38,103 bases of DNA. Origin: Anaerolineales bacterium. Its GTDB lineage: Bacteria > Chloroflexota > Anaerolineae > Anaerolineales > Villigracilaceae. Below are positions 1-7,008 of the stretch, one piece after another. Positions within the stretch are counted from its first letter, which is position 1. The number at the start of each line of letters is the position of its first letter. The notes beneath the pieces are model-generated. The model was not told where the DNA came from, did no database searches, and was given only the letters and a program-made list of their open reading frames with translations. Location: NCBI GenBank assembly GCA_020851785.1, contig JADZCC010000086.1, positions 1-38,103 on the forward strand, given 5' to 3'. Both the position numbers and the translations under genes were made by a program.

Positions 1-1298
1 ATAATCATATTCATCTTACTGGTACGCGCCATGCGGTCATTTGCGTCTGTACCATAAATACAACGATTTGCCAGATTCCACAAACGAGAGCCTTTTTCGC
101 TCTGGTCAAGTGTGGCTTGGATTTCATCGTGCTTGGTGCGTAAAAGTTCCGCTTTCTTCGCGTCTGAATATGACTTGCTTTCCAATGATGCCTTATATTC
201 TTGATATTGCCTGTCCGCGTCCGCTAAAATTTGCTGGCGCACGATTTCAAAAAAGCGAATCAAAAAACCGCCTGAACCGCTGGCGGGGTCGCAAATAACA
301 TCGCCTTCTTTCGGCTCTACCATGCGAATCATAAATTCGGTGATAGTTCGTGGCGTGAAAAATTGCCCGATTTCGCCCCTGAAAGTCCTGCCTAAAAATC
401 TTTCAAACGCAATTCCTTTTATATCTTCGCTTGTGTCTGAAAGATTGTATCTTTCAAGGCGGCGGACAACTTCGCGCCCTGTGGCAGGCTTTAAGTTAAT
501 ATGGTCGTCTTGCTCAAAAATTTTGTCTTTGGAATAGAACGATTTTGTATCTGTGAAAAGCAAGTTCAGCGGGTCTTGCCCAGGGAGTGTGTCTAAATAT
601 TCGACATTGAAAATATTTTTCCGCTGTCTCTTGGCTTTTAATTCACGCTCAATATAAACTTTTACAAACAAGATTTTTGCGATTTCATCAAATGCGGCGG
701 CGGGGTCTAATTTATCCCGATTACGAATGACGTTATGGCACTCATGCAAAAGTTTTGCAAATTCATCTTCTCGAAATACTTTGAGTTTCGAGAGTAATTC
801 TTCAATGTCTTTATCGCTGTCGCTGGCGTGTGGTATGTTCTCAATTTCTTCGGGATACTTTGGCATAGAGTCGTGAATGACTCGCCAATATCTTGTTTCT
901 CGGTTGTTGTGAGTTACAAAAAACTTTGCGCCTGTCAATCTCGCGTAATTATCGCCTTGCCCGTAATCTTTTACGCTAATTGTCACGTTATCCGATTTGC
1001 ACTCAATAATAATCAGCGGATTCTTTTGATTGGCTTTATCTTCGGCAGAACGCCAAATAACAAAATCGGCGCGGGCATGACCTGAACCGCGTCCCGTGAC
1101 TTCTAATTCTTCATCCATTTGCTCTAAAGCAAAGCCGTATTCATTGATAAGAACGGGTAAGTAACTTTGCCTTACCGATTCTTCGGGAGTTTCATCAAGC
1201 CACTTTTGGCGAATATGACTCCAAATTTTACCTTTGTCATTTCGCTTGACTTCTATCTTATCGGTTGTAATCACTGCGGGGGATTTTGATTTAGCCAT
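1..1298 (-). CDS. N6-adenine DNA methylase with N-terminal HsdR_N-like nuclease domain, C-terminally truncated by the window edge
   Basis: The reading frame is open from ATG at 1298 to base 1 (about 432 residues) with no stop, so the C-terminus lies outside. Residues about 10-110 resemble the type I restriction HsdR N-terminal fold, with a PD-(D/E)xK-type pattern: D78 in ARADFVIW, then E99-C-K101 in LIIIECKSD. Residues about 300 onward are an HsdM/N6_Mtase domain: GQFFTPR at 311-317, then SAM-binding motif I DPASGSGGF from residue 337. The catalytic NPPY/DPPY motif should follow just beyond the edge. Known families with this order act as restriction-modification proteins, either single-chain or paired with a specificity subunit. 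The gene starts 52 bases after an integron core site, so it may itself be a cassette gene. The fold is well supported; target site and restriction activity cannot be judged. Confidence 0.85.
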   Translation of the reverse strand, partial: MAKSKSPAVITTDKIEVKRNDKGKIWSHIRQKWLDETPEESVRQSYLPVLINEYGFALEQMDEELEVTGRGSGHARADFVIWRSAEDKANQKNPLIIIECKSDNVTISVKDYGQGDNYARLTGAKFFVTHNNRETRYWRVIHDSMPKYPEEIENIPHASDSDKDIEELLSKLKVFREDEFAKLLHECHNVIRNRDKLDPAAAFDEIAKILFVKVYIERELKAKRQRKNIFNVEYLDTLPGQDPLNLLFTDTKSFYSKDKIFEQDDHINLKPATGREVVRRLERYNLSDTSEDIKGIAFERFLGRTFRGEIGQFFTPRTITEFMIRMVEPKEGDVICDPASGSGGFLIRFFEIVRQQILADADRQYQEYKASLESKSYSDAKKAELLRTKHDEIQATLDQSEKGSRLWNLANRCIYGTDANDRMARTSKMNMI

Positions 1299-1344
1299 GA
1301 CCTGATTTTACCCGAATATAAATGAGATAATTTTGCAAGAAGGG

Positions 1345-1467
1345 GTCTAACGGTTTGCGTTAGCGGCGGCGATGCCCATGAACAGGACAGCCAGGGTATA
1401 GACCATCGGCAGGACACAAGCATTTTGGCTCCGACTCCAAGCCGTCCGCCTGCACGCTTTGTTGGGC
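1345..1467 (-). other. attC recombination site of cassette 1
   Basis: Read on the - strand, the site opens with R'' GCCCAAC (1467-1461) and closes with R' GTTAGAC (1351-1345), matching RYYYAAC and GTTRRRY. The inner arms are imperfectly complementary: GCGTGCAGGCGGACGGC near the left box pairs with GCCGCCGCTAACGC near the right box. Two bases are left unpaired in the first arm, as expected for the extrahelical bases of attC hairpins. At 123 bp it is inside the known attC size range. The coding end of the 77-aa ORF lies inside the site. The fold was assessed by eye only. Confidence 0.7.
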
Positions 1468-1620
1468 GGCTCTAACCCACGAATCAGCCCACACAATGAG
1501 CGACTTCTGAAACTCCGTGATATTCATACCGCCAGTATCGTACTGGCATTTCATTACGAGTTCATTCCATGATTCTTGATAAGTTTGTGCCATTTTTTCC
1601 TTTCGGGCGAAGCCGCCCAA
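1351..1620 (-). mobile_element. Integron gene cassette 1 (270 bp)
   Basis: On the - strand the unit runs from the T following G1621 in GTTGGGC to the G at 1351 of GTTAGAC, so both predicted crossover points (G/TT) are visible. It holds a short leader with a ribosome-binding site, one ORF (1593-1360) and the attC site. This compact organisation, with one promoterless gene and an attC, is standard for integron cassettes. Confidence 0.7.
1360..1593 (-). CDS. Cassette-encoded 77-aa protein of unknown function
   Basis: No family recognised. The start at 1593 is chosen because AAAGGA lies a few bases upstream of the ATG. A longer form starting at 1620 would begin right at the recombination junction and lacks such a site. 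The N-terminal half (MAQTYQESWNELVMKC) is mixed and probably helical. From residue about 43 the protein is translated from the attC sequence itself, giving RAAQQSVQADG and then a cysteine-rich tail CLCPADGLYPGCPVHG and HRRR. Four cysteines and a histidine in 16 residues could bind a metal, but this is speculation. Transcription would have to come from the attI side. It could also be a non-coding cassette with a chance ORF. Confidence 0.45.
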   Translation of the reverse strand: MAQTYQESWNELVMKCQYDTGGMNITEFQKSLIVWADSWVRAAQQSVQADGLESEPKCLCPADGLYPGCPVHGHRRR

Positions 1621-1690
1621 CTATAGTTTCGGACGTAATTTTACTGCCTAATGGCTTATCTACCGTCTGCATTCTAATGCCTATATTAAT

Positions 1691-1720
1691 TTGGGCGTTT
1701 AGACGGTACTGGATTAAAAT
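1691..1720 (+). promoter_or_regulatory. Candidate intI promoter
   Basis: A -35-like TTGGGC at 1691-1696 and a -10-like TAAAAT (one change from TATAAT) at 1715-1720 are separated by 18 bases. They lie about 60 bases before the intI start, which has its own GGAGG at 1768-1772. A second, weaker pair (TTGCGC, 17 bases, TATTTT) sits slightly downstream. No LexA-type operator was recognised. Confidence 0.4.
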
Positions 1721-1743
1721 ATGGCCGTTGCGCCAATTTACAA
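1716..1743 (-). promoter_or_regulatory. Candidate cassette promoter (Pc-like)
   Basis: On the - strand, TTGTAA (1743-1738) and TATTTT (1721-1716) are separated by 16 bases and point toward the cassettes, about 95 bases before the crossover point. Both boxes match only four of six consensus bases, so this would be a weak promoter. It overlaps the region used for intI on the opposite strand, which is common in integrons. Confidence 0.3.
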
Positions 1744-1779
1744 CTGCCCGTATTTTAGCCTACTGGCGGAGGAAAGACA

Positions 1780-2778
1780 ATGAAGAACAACCCCGAAAAA
1801 TTGCCCATTGTTGATTCTGCAAAACCAAAGAAGCTGATGGATCAAGTTGGCGATGCCCTGCGTACCAAGCACTACTCCTATCGTACTGAACAAACCTACA
1901 AAGACTGGATCAAACGCTATATTCTTTTTCACAACAAGCGTCACCCTAAAGAAATGGGGGAGGATGAACTGCGCGCCTTCATTGCCCACCTTACCAATGA
2001 GCGTAAGGTGGCAACTTCCACCTCGAATCAAGCGCTAAGCGCCATCCTCTTCCTGTATCGTGTCGTTTTGCAAACTGAAATCACCCTTCCCCCAGACCTC
2101 TCCAAAGCTTCCCGCCCCAAAAGGCTTCCCACCGTCCTTAGCCAGCCAGAAGCCATGAAAATTATCGCCCTCATGCGCGGAACTTCGCGCCTGATGACAA
2201 AAATACTCTATGGTTCCGGATTACGCATTATGGAATGCCTGCGCCTGCGCGTCAAAGATCTGGACTTCGACAATCGCCAGATTATTGTGCGTGGAGGCAA
2301 AGGCGATAACGACCGCGCTACCATCTTCCCTGATTCAATCTCGGCAGAACTGAAGCAACAGCTTCAGGACGTAAAAGCGCTGCACCAGAAAGACCTGGCA
2401 GAAGGATATGGAGAAACTCTTCTTCCTGGGGCGCTCGACAAAAAATATACTAACGCCTCCAAAGCCTGGGAATGGCAATTCATTTTTCCCGCCTCACAAC
2501 GTTCCACAGATCCCCTCACTGGCGTGGTGCGTCGCCACCATTTGGACGAAACGGTCCTCCAAAAAGCCATTCGTGAAGCCGCAAGCCGCGCAGATGTAAA
2601 CAAACAAGTTTCCCCCCACACCTTCCGTCATTCCTTTGCCACGCATCTTTTACAAAGCGGCTATGATATTCGTACCGTTCAAGAACTACTTGGGCATAAA
2701 GACGTAAAGACCACCATGATCTACACCCACGTCCTCCAACGCGGCGGGCTTGCCGTCAAATCCCCCCTCGACCCCTAA
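1780..2778 (+). CDS. intI: Integron integrase (IntI-type tyrosine recombinase)
   Basis: This 332-residue tyrosine recombinase has the full catalytic set: R149 ([13 protein letters not shown]), K174, H280-x-x-R283 ([11 protein letters not shown]), H306 (LLGHKD) and Y315 (TTMIYTHV). The N-terminal core-binding domain begins with [20 protein letters not shown], typical of IntI. It carries the insertion that separates integron integrases from XerC/XerD (about 208-237: [15 protein letters not shown], then WEWQFIFPA), which is used to bind folded single-stranded attC. IntI catalyses attI x attC insertion and attC x attC excision of cassettes. GGAGG lies 7 bases before the ATG. It is intact and of normal length, so it is probably functional. 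It is divergent from the adjacent cassettes. Confidence 0.95.
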   Translation: MKNNPEKLPIVDSAKPKKLMDQVGDALRTKHYSYRTEQTYKDWIKRYILFHNKRHPKEMGEDELRAFIAHLTNERKVATSTSNQALSAILFLYRVVLQTEITLPPDLSKASRPKRLPTVLSQPEAMKIIALMRGTSRLMTKILYGSGLRIMECLRLRVKDLDFDNRQIIVRGGKGDNDRATIFPDSISAELKQQLQDVKALHQKDLAEGYGETLLPGALDKKYTNASKAWEWQFIFPASQRSTDPLTGVVRRHHLDETVLQKAIREAASRADVNKQVSPHTFRHSFATHLLQSGYDIRTVQELLGHKDVKTTMIYTHVLQRGGLAVKSPLDP

Positions 2779-2806
2779 CCTGTAACCTTCGACCTGTAAC
2801 CTTCGA
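2779..2806. repeat. Short tandem repeat, two 14-bp copies
   Basis: The unit CCTGTAACCTTCGA occurs twice in direct succession right after the intI stop, followed by degenerate copies (CCCCAACCTTCAACCTGCAACC). It is C-rich and non-coding. No hairpin or CRISPR-like spacing is seen. It is probably simple slippage in the space between intI and the convergent gene. Confidence 0.7.
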
Positions 2807-2834
2807 CCCCCAACCTTCAACCTGCAACCCCCAC

Positions 2835-3587
2835 CTACTCCCTCATCTTCACATACAAAATGCTCGACCCGTCTAAATTTTGCGTCCGCATCTCGAAGCG
2901 TTCCTTCAAACTAATTACCATCCGCGAGAGTTGCTTAAAACCATACGTGCGCGGGTCAAAACTCGGGTCCAGTTGATAGAGCGCGTTGCCCATCCCGGCC
3001 AGTGGGGCCCAGCCATCCTGACTCACCGCCATCTCAAACGCCTGCGTCAAAATCGGCATGGGGTCAAGTTCTTCTTTTTCCTTCTTGTTTTTGGGTTGCG
3101 CGGTCGTTTTCTTCTGCGCGTTCTTCTTCTCAATCGCCAAATTTTCGGTAAACACAAACACATCGCACGCGTTCACAAACGGTTTGGGCGTCTTCTTCTC
3201 GCCAATCCCCATCACAAAGATGCCGGTTTCCCGAATCCGCGTGGCCAGCCGCGTGTAATCGCTGTCGCTCGAAACCAGACAAAACCCATCCACCACGCCC
3301 GAATGCAAAATATCCATCGCGTCAATAATCATCGCGCTATCGGTGGCGTTCTTCCCAACCGTATAACGAAACTGCTGAATTGGCTGAAAGGCGTGAAAAT
3401 TCAACGTGTCTTTCCACGAGTTCATGTTCGCGGTGGTCCAATCGCCATAAATGCGCCGCAAAGTGACCTGCCCATGCCGCCCCGCTTCCACCAGCATTTG
3501 CGCCAACAACCCCGCCTGGGCGTTGTCTCCGTCAATCAACATCGCAATTCGATTTCTTCCAAGTGAATTAATTTGTTCGTTTGCCAT
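2835..3587 (-). CDS. NYN-domain (PIN-like) putative ribonuclease with C-terminal LOTUS/OST-HTH-like domain
   Basis: This is a 250-residue protein. Residues about 12-150 form a LabA/NYN domain with the expected acidic residues: RIAMLIDGDN (D19, D21), the GKNATDSAMIIDAMDIL segment and FCLVSSDSDYTRLA. A Lys-rich linker (about 160-175) leads to a C-terminal region (about 180-250) whose pattern, with DGWAPLAGMGNALYQLDPSF and YGFKQLSRMV, fits an OST-HTH/LOTUS domain. NYN-OST proteins are predicted RNA-processing nucleases. The start at 3587 is preferred over an in-frame start at 3623 because a consensus promoter occupies the space between them. The gene is convergent with intI. Confidence 0.85.
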   Translation of the reverse strand: MANEQINSLGRNRIAMLIDGDNAQAGLLAQMLVEAGRHGQVTLRRIYGDWTTANMNSWKDTLNFHAFQPIQQFRYTVGKNATDSAMIIDAMDILHSGVVDGFCLVSSDSDYTRLATRIRETGIFVMGIGEKKTPKPFVNACDVFVFTENLAIEKKNAQKKTTAQPKNKKEKEELDPMPILTQAFEMAVSQDGWAPLAGMGNALYQLDPSFDPRTYGFKQLSRMVISLKERFEMRTQNLDGSSILYVKMRE

Positions 3588-3593
3588 GCCAGC

Positions 3594-3623
3594 ATTATAC
3601 AGGATACTTCCCCCAAACTCCAA
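3594..3623 (-). promoter_or_regulatory. Promoter of the NYN gene, leaderless type
   Basis: On the - strand, TTGGAG (3623-3618), an 18-base spacer and a perfect TATAAT (3599-3594) lie only six bases before the ATG at 3587. Transcription would start on or next to the A of the start codon. The mRNA would then have essentially no leader and no Shine-Dalgarno sequence. Confidence 0.6.
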
Positions 3624-3758
3624 AATCGCCCAACACTTTTCTACCTCAAACGCCTACAAATATGGAAGCTTCCCATTCTCTATTCTCTACTATCTATTCC
3701 CCGCATTCGGTTATACTCGCTTCGTTACCCAACTCAACTTGAGGATTTTTTATTAAAT

Positions 3759-5102
3759 ATGAAAGCGCGCTTCAATCAATGGTTTCCAGTTCGCACAGGG
3801 GAATACGGGCTGGTCTTAACCCTCGGCTTCATTTTATTTGCCAATTACGCCGCCATGGGCATCACCAAAGTCATCTCCGTCAGCGGCTTCCTCAGTCAGG
3901 TGAAAGATCATTACATCCTGCTGGTTTGGGCGGTGGATATGGTCTTGCTGGTCCTCGCCACGGGCATCCAATCGCTGATCGTGGATCGCTTCGACCGCGT
4001 CAAGTTGGTGGCTGGCGTGCTCCTCATTTTCTTCGCGCTCTATGCAATTTTGCCGTTCGCTTTCTTTACAAAGTTTATTCCGCTCTCCATCAGCTATACC
4101 CTCATTTATTTGCTCAACGATCAGCAATGGCGCTTCTTTCCCGTCATCTTTTGGATTTTAGTCAGCGACATTTACGACCCGGGGACGGGGCGGCGCGTCA
4201 TGCCGGTGATTGGCGTCTTCGCCTTTCTCGGAACCATCGTCGGCTTGGGCATTGCCGCGCTCGATGCCCGGCTGAATTTTGGTCCGCCCAAATTGTTATT
4301 GCTCAACGCCTCAATCTTTTTCCTCGCTTTCCTCCTCTGCCGCATGGGCTTACGCAAAGTCAAAATTGGCGTTTCGACTAACACACAAGTCTCAATGAAA
4401 GAGTCGCTCAACGAAGGCTGGGAATTTATCAAAACGGTTCCCGCGTTTGCCTACCTGGCTTTGGGCATGTTGGCCACCGGCAGTGTGATGACCATCCTGC
4501 TATACGATACGCTCTCCGACGCAAAGTTAAACCTCGGCGCGGGCTTTCAATCTTTTTATGCCAACTACAACTTATTAATCGCCATTGTTTCCATTTTTAT
4601 TCAAAGCCTGTCCGCTGAAATTATCGAGCGCGTTTCGCTCAAACGCAGTTTCTTCGTTCAACCGCTGATGATGACCTTCTCCACGATTCTAAACTTCTTC
4701 ATCCCCGGCTATGTCAGTAGCGCCTTCTCGCAAGGCGTGGCGCGCGTGACTTATGATACGGTGGACCTTTCCGCCAGAAAAGCCTTTCAGGCGCTCGTGC
4801 CAAACGAAAAGCGCGGGCGCGTCAGCATGTTCATTGATAGCTACCTGCCTTCGGCGGGCACCATCCTCGGCAGTTTGCTCACCTTCGGCGTCATCTCCGC
4901 CGGGTTGGCTTTTGGCTTTCCGCGAGATGAATACGCGCTGGTGTATCTCGGCTTGGGGATTGCAATCGCGCTCGTCGCTGTCTTCTCCGCTTTCAAAGTT
5001 TATAAAACGTATGAGCAAAGCCTGTTAAGCTGGCAATTGAAGCGCCGCACGCGCGCCGCCAGCGTATTGGATAAACTGGACTTTGGCAAGGACGACGATT
5101 AA
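3759..5102 (+). CDS. Polytopic membrane protein, MFS / nucleotide-transporter-like
   Basis: The 447-residue protein has about ten to twelve hydrophobic segments, beginning with YGLVLTLGFILFANYAAMG. Its layout resembles the ATP/ADP translocase (NTT) and general MFS-type carriers, including a conserved-looking central segment (FFPVIFWILVSDIYDPGTGRR). Residues 396-416 (RKAFQALVPNEKRGRVSMFID) are reminiscent of the regulatory loop seen in NTT-like proteins. No substrate can be assigned. The longer reading frame from 3573 has no hydrophobic logic at its start; ATG 3759 follows GAGGA by about 13 bases. Its stop codon overlaps the start of the next gene (TAATG), so the two are translationally coupled. 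Confidence 0.65.
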   Translation: MKARFNQWFPVRTGEYGLVLTLGFILFANYAAMGITKVISVSGFLSQVKDHYILLVWAVDMVLLVLATGIQSLIVDRFDRVKLVAGVLLIFFALYAILPFAFFTKFIPLSISYTLIYLLNDQQWRFFPVIFWILVSDIYDPGTGRRVMPVIGVFAFLGTIVGLGIAALDARLNFGPPKLLLLNASIFFLAFLLCRMGLRKVKIGVSTNTQVSMKESLNEGWEFIKTVPAFAYLALGMLATGSVMTILLYDTLSDAKLNLGAGFQSFYANYNLLIAIVSIFIQSLSAEIIERVSLKRSFFVQPLMMTFSTILNFFIPGYVSSAFSQGVARVTYDTVDLSARKAFQALVPNEKRGRVSMFIDSYLPSAGTILGSLLTFGVISAGLAFGFPRDEYALVYLGLGIAIALVAVFSAFKVYKTYEQSLLSWQLKRRTRAASVLDKLDFGKDDD

Positions 5103-5830
5103 TGCCTGCCGCGTTGATTAAGCGGGTGGGAGAAGTTGCAATTTACGACCTGCTTGGCTCGCAGGATGAAGCGCGGATCGAAAAAATGCTTGGGCTGTAT
5201 CAAAAGCTTTTTCCGCAGTACCAGCATTACGTTCCGCGGATGCGCCGCCGCGCCGAATTTGAAAACGAACATCGCGCCGGTCACGTCGTGCATTATTGGC
5301 TGATCGAAGTCAACGGCTCAGCGGCCGGCATTCGCACTTTTCGCTATTTACGAAATCGGCATTGCGGGCTGGCGCACTCTTTGGCGGTGGACCCAAAATA
5401 TCGGAAGGTTCAAGTGGGGGAGCGGCGTTTGGCGGTGTTTATGATTTATGAATGTCTCGCCCAAATCATCCGCGACGCGGAAGCGCGCGGCGACGCTCCC
5501 GCCCTCGGCATGGTTAATGAAGTGGAACCCAGCGCCTTGATGGAGCATTACATTCGTAACGGGCTGACGCAATTGCCAGTACAATATGTTGAGCCGATCT
5601 TCCCGCCCGAAGCGCCGGGCCGGAGCCGCGCTGAAGAGTTGGCGCAGGCGCATTTTTCGCCCATGCGCATGGGCTTTTTGCCCAACCCAAACAGCGCCGT
5701 CAAAACCTATTCGCGCGAACAGATCGCCAGTTTTGTGCAGGCGTTTTTAGTGGATCATTATGGCTTGCCGCAAAATCATCCGGTGGTTTTGCAGGTGATT
5801 AACTCAATTTCTGTGGAGAGAGGAATCTGA
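5102..5830 (+). CDS. GNAT-family N-acetyltransferase-like protein
   Basis: A 242-residue soluble protein. The central part looks like a GNAT fold: a beta strand YWLIEVNGSAAGIRTFRYL (about 66-84), then HSLAVDPKYRKVQVGERRLA (about 92-111), which matches motif A where acetyl-CoA pyrophosphate binds, although the usual Gly-x-Gly is only partly kept (KVQVGE). The N-terminal 40 residues and the long C-terminal extension (about 175-242) are not typical of simple GNATs. It starts on the stop codon of the transporter-like gene and ends four bases before the sensor gene. The three are therefore very likely one operon, and the target may be one of its partners. Specific substrate unknown. Confidence 0.6.
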   Translation: MPAALIKRVGEVAIYDLLGSQDEARIEKMLGLYQKLFPQYQHYVPRMRRRAEFENEHRAGHVVHYWLIEVNGSAAGIRTFRYLRNRHCGLAHSLAVDPKYRKVQVGERRLAVFMIYECLAQIIRDAEARGDAPALGMVNEVEPSALMEHYIRNGLTQLPVQYVEPIFPPEAPGRSRAEELAQAHFSPMRMGFLPNPNSAVKTYSREQIASFVQAFLVDHYGLPQNHPVVLQVINSISVERGI

Positions 5831-5834
5831 CAGC

Positions 5835-6971
5835 ATGGCTGATATTATTAAACAACAAGGCGGTAGGTTTTTTAGCCTGCGCTTAAAAATCTGGCTGGGG
5901 TTTACGCTGATTTTTATCCCCGTTTTTATTGGCAGTTACGTTTGGTTTTACAACTACACCCGCACGCGGGTTTTTCAAACCATTACCGATGATTTGACCC
6001 AAACCGTTTATGGCACGCTGGCCGGCATGGACAAGGAGGGCTTTGTTCAACTCTACGCAGAAGAGAGTTCCAATAATCCCAAATGTCCGCCCAAGGCAGA
6101 CGCGCCCAAAGAAGAGAACGGCTATTATCCTGAAGATAACATGTTGTATCTCGAGCATGTCAGTTGGCTCCATGCCGTTCAGGATACGCGCCTAAAAGGC
6201 GATATCTTTGGCGAGCCATCTAAAGAGACGATTCGCCTGTACACCTACGTCAAAGGCCCCAACCCGGGCGAGGTGATTGCGATTGGCAGTACCGGCTACT
6301 TCCGGCGGGTGCGCGGCGGATTTCGTTTTTGTCAACGCTATACGCCCGCGCTCAATCCAGACGGCACGCCTTCCACGCATATTTACGAAGGCCTCACACA
6401 AACGGTAAACGCCTGGACGCCCTATACCGATTCCTACGGCTCGTGGATCACCACCTACGCGCCCATCAAAGATGATGAAGGCGAGATCATCGGCGCGCTC
6501 GGCGTGGATATTTCCGCCAGCTATGTGGATCAGGTCAGTTCCGAAATTTTGCGAAGCGGAATTTACGCCTTTGTGATTACCTTCGTCATTATCTTTTTCC
6601 TTGTCTATTGGCTTTCCGGCTTTCTAACCCGCCCGATCATTGGGCTGGCTGGCGTGGCCAAGGAAATCGGCGAAGGCGACTATTCGCACGAATGGCAGGA
6701 ACAGCAAGACGCGCAGAAACGGATGCGCGATGAGATTGATACGCTCACCAACGTCTTCAAGGTGATGGTGGATAAAGTTGCCGAGCGCGAAAAGAACCTG
6801 CGCGCCCGCGTGCAACAATTGGAGATCATGGTAGATAAAAGCAAGCTCAAGAAGCAGGTCAGCGACATCGTGGAAAGCGATTTCTTCCAGGAACTGCAAT
6901 CCAAAGTGCAGGGGATGCGGACGCGCTTCAAGCATGAAGAGGATTCGGGTGGGGACGATCAGACGAAGTAA
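5835..6971 (+). CDS. Membrane sensor with extracellular PDC/Cache-like domain and HAMP, no output domain
   Basis: In this 378-residue protein TM1 spans about 18-40, an extracytoplasmic region about 41-240 ends in the PDC-like signature APIKDDEGEIIGALGVDIS (209-227), TM2 spans about 243-263, and HAMP runs about 264-316 (FLTRPIIGLAGVAKEIGEGD at its start). A charged coiled coil follows to about residue 345 and then a short hydrophilic tail. No kinase, GGDEF, cyclase, phosphatase or methyl-accepting domain follows, so signalling must go through a partner. It is the last gene of the operon with the transporter-like and GNAT genes and is followed directly by a strong terminator. Frameshift loss of an output domain is unlikely, since the stop abuts the terminator. 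Confidence 0.85.
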   Translation: MADIIKQQGGRFFSLRLKIWLGFTLIFIPVFIGSYVWFYNYTRTRVFQTITDDLTQTVYGTLAGMDKEGFVQLYAEESSNNPKCPPKADAPKEENGYYPEDNMLYLEHVSWLHAVQDTRLKGDIFGEPSKETIRLYTYVKGPNPGEVIAIGSTGYFRRVRGGFRFCQRYTPALNPDGTPSTHIYEGLTQTVNAWTPYTDSYGSWITTYAPIKDDEGEIIGALGVDISASYVDQVSSEILRSGIYAFVITFVIIFFLVYWLSGFLTRPIIGLAGVAKEIGEGDYSHEWQEQQDAQKRMRDEIDTLTNVFKVMVDKVAEREKNLRARVQQLEIMVDKSKLKKQVSDIVESDFFQELQSKVQGMRTRFKHEEDSGGDDQTK

Positions 6972-6976
6972 GCATA

Positions 6977-7008
6977 ATAAAAATGGAGCGGCAACGCTCC
7001 ATTTTTAT
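6977..7008. terminator. Bidirectional intrinsic terminator
   Basis: A 14-bp perfect stem (6977-6990 with 6995-7008) closes on a GCAA tetraloop. The stem centre is ATGGAGCG/CGCTCCAT, flanked by A5 on the left and T5 on the right, so it works for both converging genes. It overlaps the stop codon of the - strand lipoprotein gene. Confidence 0.9.

Larger units (their letters stand above)
1621..1779. other. Putative attI / integron control region
   Basis: These 159 bases between intI and the first cassette hold no gene. The cassette-proximal end is the core site GTTGGGC on the - strand (G at 1621). The region is richer in A and T than the flanking genes and carries candidate promoters in both directions, as in known integron platforms. 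The exact attI borders and any accessory integrase-binding repeats cannot be defined by eye. Confidence 0.6.
1..2778. mobile_element. Integron (partial): intI, attI region, cassette 1 with attC, start of a second cassette-like unit
   Basis: The arrangement is that of an integron. The integrase gene at 1780-2778 reads rightward. Immediately upstream is a gene-free attI region, and cassettes extend leftward on the opposite strand, the usual divergent layout. Two core sites of the form GTTRRRY can be placed on the - strand: GTTGGGC at 1621-1615 (attI/cassette junction) and GTTAGAC at 1351-1345 (end of cassette 1, start of the next unit). The left boundary is outside the window, so the number of cassettes is unknown. 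Mobility now or in the past is inferred from architecture only. Confidence 0.8.

Noticed and set aside
41..1085. Three + strand reading frames (41-298, 322-537, 828-1085)
   Set aside because: All lie opposite the continuous - strand methylase frame, which has clear family motifs; these are shadows.
1360..1620. The 86-aa version of the cassette ORF
   Set aside because: It would start at the recombination junction itself without a ribosome-binding site; the ATG at 1593 has AAAGGA upstream.
2779..2830. The tandem 14-mers as a CRISPR or attC remnant
   Set aside because: The copies are adjacent without spacers and have no inverted symmetry or GTTRRRY core.
2880..3566. A 228-aa + strand frame opposite the NYN gene
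   Set aside because: Its composition (Arg, His, Pro) is that of an antisense shadow, and the NYN motifs on the other strand are unmistakable.
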